Shown here piece after piece: positions 61,311 through 64,000 of a DNA stretch of 64,000 nt; within the stretch, counting starts at the first letter, position 1, and each line of letters starts with the position of its first letter. The notes under the pieces are model-generated. The model was not told where the DNA came from. It searched no databases and was given only the letters and a program-made list of their open reading frames with translations. The translations under genes and the position numbers were made by a program. Origin of the DNA: Citrobacter tructae (lineage in GTDB: Bacteria > Pseudomonadota > Gammaproteobacteria > Enterobacterales > Enterobacteriaceae); the NCBI RefSeq assembly GCF_004684345.1, contig NZ_CP038469.1, forward strand, positions 4,712,001-4,776,000. Direction: 5' to 3'.

Positions 61311-64000
61311 TTATTCAGGCTTCGGCTTCAACGGGAAGCGCCTGCGCACCAGCACAAAGAACAGTGGAACGAAGTAAATTGCCAGAATGGTGGCGGATAT
61401 CATCCCACCCATTACGCCGGTCCCTACCGCATGCTGACCGCCGGAGCCTGCACCGCTGCTGATGGTCATCGGCAACACCCCGAAGATAAATGCCAGTGAC
61501 GTCATCAAAATCGGACGTAAACGCTGGCGACAGGCATGTAGCGTAGCATCGAGCAGATCGTGCCCTTTCTCGTTCATCTCATTGGCGAATTCAACAATCA
61601 ATATCGCGTTTTTGGCTGAAAGCCCGATAACCGTTAATAACCCGACCTGGAAATAGACGTCGTTTTCCAGACCGCGCATCCAGGTCGCCAGCAGCGCGCC
61701 AATGACCCCCAGCGGCACGACCAGCATAACAGAGAAAGGAACCGACCAGCTTTCGTACAGCGCTGCCAGGCACAGGAACACCACCAGCAGCGAAATGGCG
61801 TACAGAGCAGGGGCCTGAGAGCCCGAGAGCCGTTCCTGATACGACATTGCCGTCCATTCGAGGCCAAACCCGGTCGGTAGCTGATGCACCAACGACTCCA
61901 TCACGTCCATTGCCGTACCGGTACTGATGCCGGGCGCAGCTTCACCGACGATCTCGACGGCAGAGTAGCCGTTATAGCGTTCCAGACGCGGTGAACCGGT
62001 TTCCCAGCGCGAGGTGGCAAACGCGGAGAACGGCACCATACCGCCGCTATTATTGCGCACATACCACAGGTTGATATCGTCAGGGAGCATGCGATATTTC
62101 GCCGCCGCCTGCACGTAGACCTTCTTCACGCGACCCCGGTCCATAAAGTCATTGACGTAGCTGGAGCCCCAGGCCGTCTGCAGCGTGTCGTTGATATCAT
62201 CAATAGACACACCCAGCGCCTGCGCTTTGCGCTGGTCGATATCGATTTGCAGCTGTGGGCTGTCGTCCAGACCGTTATGGCGCACGCGGGTCAGGGAACC
62301 GTCCTTTCCGGCAAGCTCTATTAGTTTGTCCCGTGCGGCCATTAACGCGTCATGGCCTGCACCGGCGTGATCCTGCAACTCCATATCAAAACCGGCAGAG
62401 CTACCCAGGCCGCTGATAGCCGGAGGACTACTGGCGAAGACGCGAGCCTCTTTAATCTGGTTAAAGGCTTTGGTGGCGCGTTCGATAATGGCAAATGAGG
62501 TGCCGGTGGTGGCGTCACGATCGTCCCAGTCTTTTAAGCGGACAAACATGCGCGCCACGTTCTGCCCGTTCCCGCCAGGGCCGGAGCCGACAGTCGAGAA
62601 GACCGACATGATGTTGTCTTTTTCATGGGTGAAGTAATACTTCTCGACTTCTTCCACCACTTTTAACGTCTGCTGCTGGGTTGAACCGCTGGGCAACTGT
62701 ACCGAGGTGGTGAACATGCCGCGGTCTTCCAGCGGCAGGAAGGAGGTTGGCAGTCGCAGGAACAGGAACACCATGCCGCCGAGCAGCAGGCCGTAGATCA
62801 GGATCCAGCGCAGGCTGCGATGCAAAATTCGGGCAACGCCTTTTTCGTAACGTTCAGCGTTGCGGTTGAACATCCGGTTAAACCAGCCAAAGAACCCGGT
62901 CTGACCGTGATGTTCGCCCTTATGCAGCGGCTTGAGTAGCGTGGCGCACAGGGCCGGGGTCAGGATCATCGCCACCAGTACCGAAAGCACCATTGCCGAG
63001 ACAATGGTAATCGAGAACTGGCGGTAAATGGCCCCGGTGGTGCCGCCGAAGAAGGCCATCGGGATAAACACCGCCGACAGTACCATGGCGATACCCACCA
63101 ACGCGCCTTGGATCTGCCCCATTGATTTACGCGTGGCTTCACGCGGCGAGAGCCCTTCCTCGCTCATGATGCGCTCGACGTTCTCCACCACCACAATGGC
63201 GTCATCAACCAGCAGGCCGATTGCCAACACCATCGCAAACATCGTTAGCGTGTTGACGCTGTAGCCAAAGGCGTAGAGCACGGAGAAGGTGCCCATTAAC
63301 ACCACCGGTACGGCGATGGTCGGGATAAGCGTGGCACGGAAGTTTTGCAGGAACAGGTACATCACGAGGAAGACCAGCGCGATGGCTTCCAGCAGCGTTT
63401 TTACCACGTCGATAATCGACGCTTTGACGAAGGAGGTAGTTTCATACGCTACCTTGTATTCCAGCCCGTGCGGGAAATATTGCGACAACTCATTCAGGCG
63501 ATTAATAACCAGATTTGCCGTCGCCATTTCGTTGGCGCCAGAGGCTAATTTAACCCCCAGTCCGGAGGCAGGATTGCCGTTAAAGCGGCTGAGGTAATCA
63601 TATTTCTCCGCGCCCATTTCGACCGTGGCGACGTCACCCAGTTTGACTTCGGAACCGTCCTGATTAACGCGCAGGGTAATCGCTCGGAATTCATCTGGCG
63701 TTTGCAGCAATGACTGAGCATTGATCGTCGCATTCAGCGCCTGTTTGTCTACTGAAGGCGTGCCGCCGAGTTGGCCAACCGCAATTTGCGCATTCTGTGA
63801 CTCGATAGCGTCGGTCACATCTTTGGCGGTCATCTGGAAGCTGTTCAGCTTGGCCGGATCGAGCCAGATACGCATGGAGTATTGGGAACCGTAGGCGTCA
63901 ATATCCCCGACGCCGTTAATCCGACTGAGCGGGTCCTGAATATTACTTGCTACGTAGTCGGCAATGTCCTGCTTGTCCATGGAGCCGTCGGTGGAGACAA
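61311..64000 (-). CDS. acrD: RND multidrug efflux pump AcrD, 3' part (about 895 of 1037 residues)
   Basis: Inner-membrane pump that exports aminoglycosides and other amphiphilic drugs with AcrA and TolC. The gene runs off the right edge; the first about 142 residues are missing. Visible are porter-domain motifs, TM4 with the proton-relay Asp pair (AMVLAIGLLVDDAIVVVENV), TM10 with Lys (VIGLSAKNAILIVEFANEMN), and the C-terminus RRRFPLKPKPE typical of AcrD. Gene order (acrD-ypfM-yffB-dapE) separates it from AcrB and AcrF. The internal ATG at 63980 is not a start, because the reading frame continues with VSTDGS to the window edge. Confidence 0.95.
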   Translation of the reverse strand, partial: VSTDGSMDKQDIADYVASNIQDPLSRINGVGDIDAYGSQYSMRIWLDPAKLNSFQMTAKDVTDAIESQNAQIAVGQLGGTPSVDKQALNATINAQSLLQTPDEFRAITLRVNQDGSEVKLGDVATVEMGAEKYDYLSRFNGNPASGLGVKLASGANEMATANLVINRLNELSQYFPHGLEYKVAYETTSFVKASIIDVVKTLLEAIALVFLVMYLFLQNFRATLIPTIAVPVVLMGTFSVLYAFGYSVNTLTMFAMVLAIGLLVDDAIVVVENVERIMSEEGLSPREATRKSMGQIQGALVGIAMVLSAVFIPMAFFGGTTGAIYRQFSITIVSAMVLSVLVAMILTPALCATLLKPLHKGEHHGQTGFFGWFNRMFNRNAERYEKGVARILHRSLRWILIYGLLLGGMVFLFLRLPTSFLPLEDRGMFTTSVQLPSGSTQQQTLKVVEEVEKYYFTHEKDNIMSVFSTVGSGPGGNGQNVARMFVRLKDWDDRDATTGTSFAIIERATKAFNQIKEARVFASSPPAISGLGSSAGFDMELQDHAGAGHDALMAARDKLIELAGKDGSLTRVRHNGLDDSPQLQIDIDQRKAQALGVSIDDINDTLQTAWGSSYVNDFMDRGRVKKVYVQAAAKYRMLPDDINLWYVRNNSGGMVPFSAFATSRWETGSPRLERYNGYSAVEIVGEAAPGISTGTAMDVMESLVHQLPTGFGLEWTAMSYQERLSGSQAPALYAISLLVVFLCLAALYESWSVPFSVMLVVPLGVIGALLATWMRGLENDVYFQVGLLTVIGLSAKNAILIVEFANEMNEKGHDLLDATLHACRQRLRPILMTSLAFIFGVLPMTISSGAGSGGQHAVGTGVMGGMISATILAIYFVPLFFVLVRRRFPLKPKPE

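Noticed and set aside
63978..63980. Internal ATG of acrD as a start codon
   Set aside because: The frame is open upstream to the window edge and continues with AcrD-like VSTDGS residues, so the gene is simply cut by the edge.

Overview
The window is chromosomal DNA from a gamma-proteobacterium of the family Enterobacteriaceae. Gene order, protein lengths and short motifs match the Escherichia/Salmonella/Citrobacter backbone from suhB to acrD almost gene for gene. Sequence differences from E. coli and Salmonella (variable N-terminus of RlmN, RodZ linker, YfgG, two extra genes after der, iadA beside bcp) make a Citrobacter-like genome the best guess, but that is inference. No rRNA, tRNA, insertion sequence, integrase, prophage or CRISPR array is visible.

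Layout. 1-8.1 kb: 5' tip of suhB, trmJ, then the complete Isc iron-sulfur assembly operon (iscR-iscS-iscU-iscA-hscB-hscA-fdx-iscX) followed by pepB. 8.1-17.3 kb: sseB, sseA, and the periplasmic alpha-2-macroglobulin/penicillin-binding protein 1C pair (yfhM-pbpC). 17.3-26.4 kb: ndk, rlmN, rodZ, ispG, hisS, yfgM, bamB, der, a dense run for nucleotide, tRNA/ribosome, cell-shape, isoprenoid and outer-membrane assembly functions. 26.4-29.4 kb: a two-gene accessory insertion (POT peptide transporter and Gfo/Idh/MocA oxidoreductase) between der and yfgJ. 29.4-34.3 kb: yfgJ, xseA, and the divergent guaB-guaA GMP operon. 34.35-35.4 kb: AT-rich region after guaA lacking yfgH/yfgI, then yfgG and a divergent promoter region with an FNR site. 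35.4-41.2 kb: yfgF (c-di-GMP phosphodiesterase) and the polyphosphate operon ppk-ppx. 41.4-49.6 kb: purM-purN, divergent upp-uraA, hda, yfgD, bepA, perM. 49.6-51.2 kb: decayed yjiG end plus an intact iadA, an accessory insertion between perM and bcp. 51.2-64 kb: bcp, gcvR, dapA-bamC, purC, ypfJ, tmcA, ypfH, ypfN, dapE, yffB, the 19-residue ypfM, and most of acrD, which runs off the right edge.

How the genes work together. Three purine loci (guaBA, purMN, purC) each carry a recognisable PurR operator. The isc operon has tandem type 1 IscR sites and an internal hairpin between iscA and hscB. Three Bam/outer-membrane quality factors (bamB, bamC, bepA) and two lysine/peptidoglycan genes (dapA, dapE) are present. 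Regulatory DNA is well conserved: an FNR box placed for class II activation of yfgF, a second FNR-like box upstream of upp, a UTP-sensing T tract at the upp start site, and a CRP-like site 117.5 bp upstream of the predicted guaB start.

Most of the window is ordinary core genome. The parts that deserve a second look are the two accessory insertions, the small protein YpfM with its unusual leader, the non-ATG start of hda, and the regulatory sites listed below. I did not find a clearly new multi-gene system.
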